A stretch of DNA of 5,273 bases. It comes from Nitriliruptoraceae bacterium. Its GTDB lineage: Bacteria; Actinomycetota; Nitriliruptoria; Nitriliruptorales; Nitriliruptoraceae. The translations under genes and the position numbers were made by a program. Of the stretch, positions 4,541 through 5,273 are shown in pieces (position 1 is the first letter of the stretch; each line of letters begins with the position of its first letter). Location: NCBI GenBank assembly GCA_007116505.1, contig SKII01000016.1, forward strand, positions 1 through 5,273, written 5' to 3'. The notes under the pieces were generated by a model, which saw nothing but the letters and a program-made list of their open reading frames with translations, made no database searches and was not told the origin of the DNA.

Positions 4541-5273
4541 GCGATCACACCGACACCACCTCCCCGTCCGCCTCCGACCCGCGTCCCGGGACGCTGCGGC
4601 TCGTCCGCGCGCTCGGGGCCAGGCTCCGGACCCCCCTCGCACCACGCCGCCGCGACGAGCTCGCCGTGACGCTGGCCGAGGCAGCCACCGGCACCGGCAC
4701 CAGCACCGGCACCAGCGCAGTCGCTGACGTCCTCCCGCTCGTCCCACGGCGCTCGCCGGCATGGACGCGCCGGATCGGCGCTGCGGCTGCAGCGCTCGTC
4801 GTCGTGGTCGGTGCCGTCGGCCTTGCGACGCGGGGAGGGGAGGACCTGCCAATCCTCGACCTCGTCGCGGGTGGCCCTGAGCTGTCCGGCATGCCGGGGG
4901 TGGGTGCGGCGCCGGACATGGCCCCGATGCCGGGCGACGGCCTGCTCCGTGGTGAGGCCGACGTCGCCGGAGGCGCGTCCGGACCGGCGATCGGCTGGTG
5001 GTACCCGGTCGTGTACCGCTTCGAGCTCGCGGACGGCCTCGCCGCCGCTCCTTCGAGCGGCCCCGTGTGGCGGCTCGCGGCGCCCGATGACCTCGCCGGT
5101 GCGACCGCACGGCTCGCCGCGGCGCTCGGGCTCCCCACGCCCTCGCGCTCGGCCGGCGATCCGGGCTCGTTCGAGTCCCAGGGCGAGGACGGCTCCTCGC
5201 TGTGGGTCTCGGCGCAGGGCGACTGGTACTACGGCGGCCCGTGGGACGCGGCCCGTGGCGGCTGGGGGTGCGC
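4537..5273 (+). CDS. Single-pass membrane protein, candidate anti-sigma factor (3' end outside window)
   Basis: 245 codons are visible and the frame is still open at the window end. The ATG overlaps the sigma gene stop (ATGA), the common arrangement for a sigma factor and its regulator. Residues 1-79 are polar and basic and probably cytosolic (RRRDELAVTLAEA at 37-49). Next comes one membrane helix at about 80-97 (IGAAAAALVVVVGAVGLA), then an outside region: a Gly/Pro/Met-rich linker to about 150 and a Trp/Tyr-rich part (IGWWYPVVYRF, SGPVWRL, ATARLAAALGLP, SLWVSAQGDWYY). Inside-N topology with an outer sensor-like part fits a transmembrane anti-sigma factor. However, the zinc-binding HxxxCxxC motif of many such proteins is absent; the only visible Cys is the last residue. 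I recognise no named family. The anti-sigma role rests on position and topology alone. It could instead be a sigma-controlled envelope protein. Confidence 0.82.
   Translation, partial: MSDHTDTTSPSASDPRPGTLRLVRALGARLRTPLAPRRRDELAVTLAEAATGTGTSTGTSAVADVLPLVPRRSPAWTRRIGAAAAALVVVVGAVGLATRGGEDLPILDLVAGGPELSGMPGVGAAPDMAPMPGDGLLRGEADVAGGASGPAIGWWYPVVYRFELADGLAAAPSSGPVWRLAAPDDLAGATARLAAALGLPTPSRSAGDPGSFESQGEDGSSLWVSAQGDWYYGGPWDAARGGWGC
4687..4716 (+). repeat. Gly/Ser-Thr repeat tract, coding
   Basis: Alternating acc and ggc/agc codons encode TGTGTSTGTS (residues 51-60) in the cytosolic part of the membrane protein. The 12-bp unit accggcaccagc occurs at 4693-4704 and 4705-4716, preceded by accggc. It is probably a flexible linker between an N-terminal segment and the membrane helix, and is prone to in-frame slippage. 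Confidence 0.85.

Noticed and set aside
3869..5110. Long minus-strand open frame antisense to the sigma factor and membrane protein
   Set aside because: Arg-rich low-complexity translation without domains. The plus-strand frames encode clear sigma regions 2 and 4 and a membrane protein.

Overview
The window is a GC-rich bacterial segment with six densely packed protein genes. GC-ended codons, GC-rich gaps, a class F-type sortase, a DUF4397 surface protein and an ECF sigma factor beside a membrane protein all point to a high-GC actinobacterium (Actinomycetota). A deep-branching class is possible, but the sequence alone does not settle the taxon.

Layout. (1) Bases 1-960, plus strand: a PLP-dependent threonine/serine dehydratase-family enzyme whose first residues lie before the window. 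(2) Bases 980-1921, minus strand: a 313-residue, highly charged coiled-coil protein, convergent with gene 1 and only 19 bases away. It contains a 33-bp tandem repeat array encoding 11-residue repeats and a 21-bp tandem duplication. (3) Bases 2034-2777, minus: a class F-type sortase with a (Thr-Glu-His) repeat just outside its membrane anchor. (4) Bases 2859-3629, minus: a secreted DUF4397 protein with a signal peptide and a C-terminal signal built like a cell-wall sorting signal, but with IPSGTGG in place of LPXTG. (5) Bases 3914-4540, plus: an ECF-type sigma factor. (6) Base 4537 to the window end, plus: a single-pass membrane protein overlapping the sigma gene by ATGA and cut off by the window edge.

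How they may work together. Genes 4 and 3 read as a two-gene unit, the surface protein first and then the sortase that probably anchors it. An 81-base gap between them holds a perfect 15-bp hairpin, which may set the ratio of the two products. Genes 5 and 6 read as a sigma factor and a candidate membrane-bound regulator. The two pairs diverge from a 284-base region with several inverted repeats, so the sigma factor could control the sortase/DUF4397 pair; this is inference. The dehydratase and the coiled-coil gene show no functional link to the rest.

No tRNA, rRNA, CRISPR array, insertion sequence or phage gene was seen. I see no wholly new system. The most distinctive points are the sortase/substrate pair with its unusual sorting motif, the strong intercistronic hairpin, and the in-frame repeat expansions in three genes.
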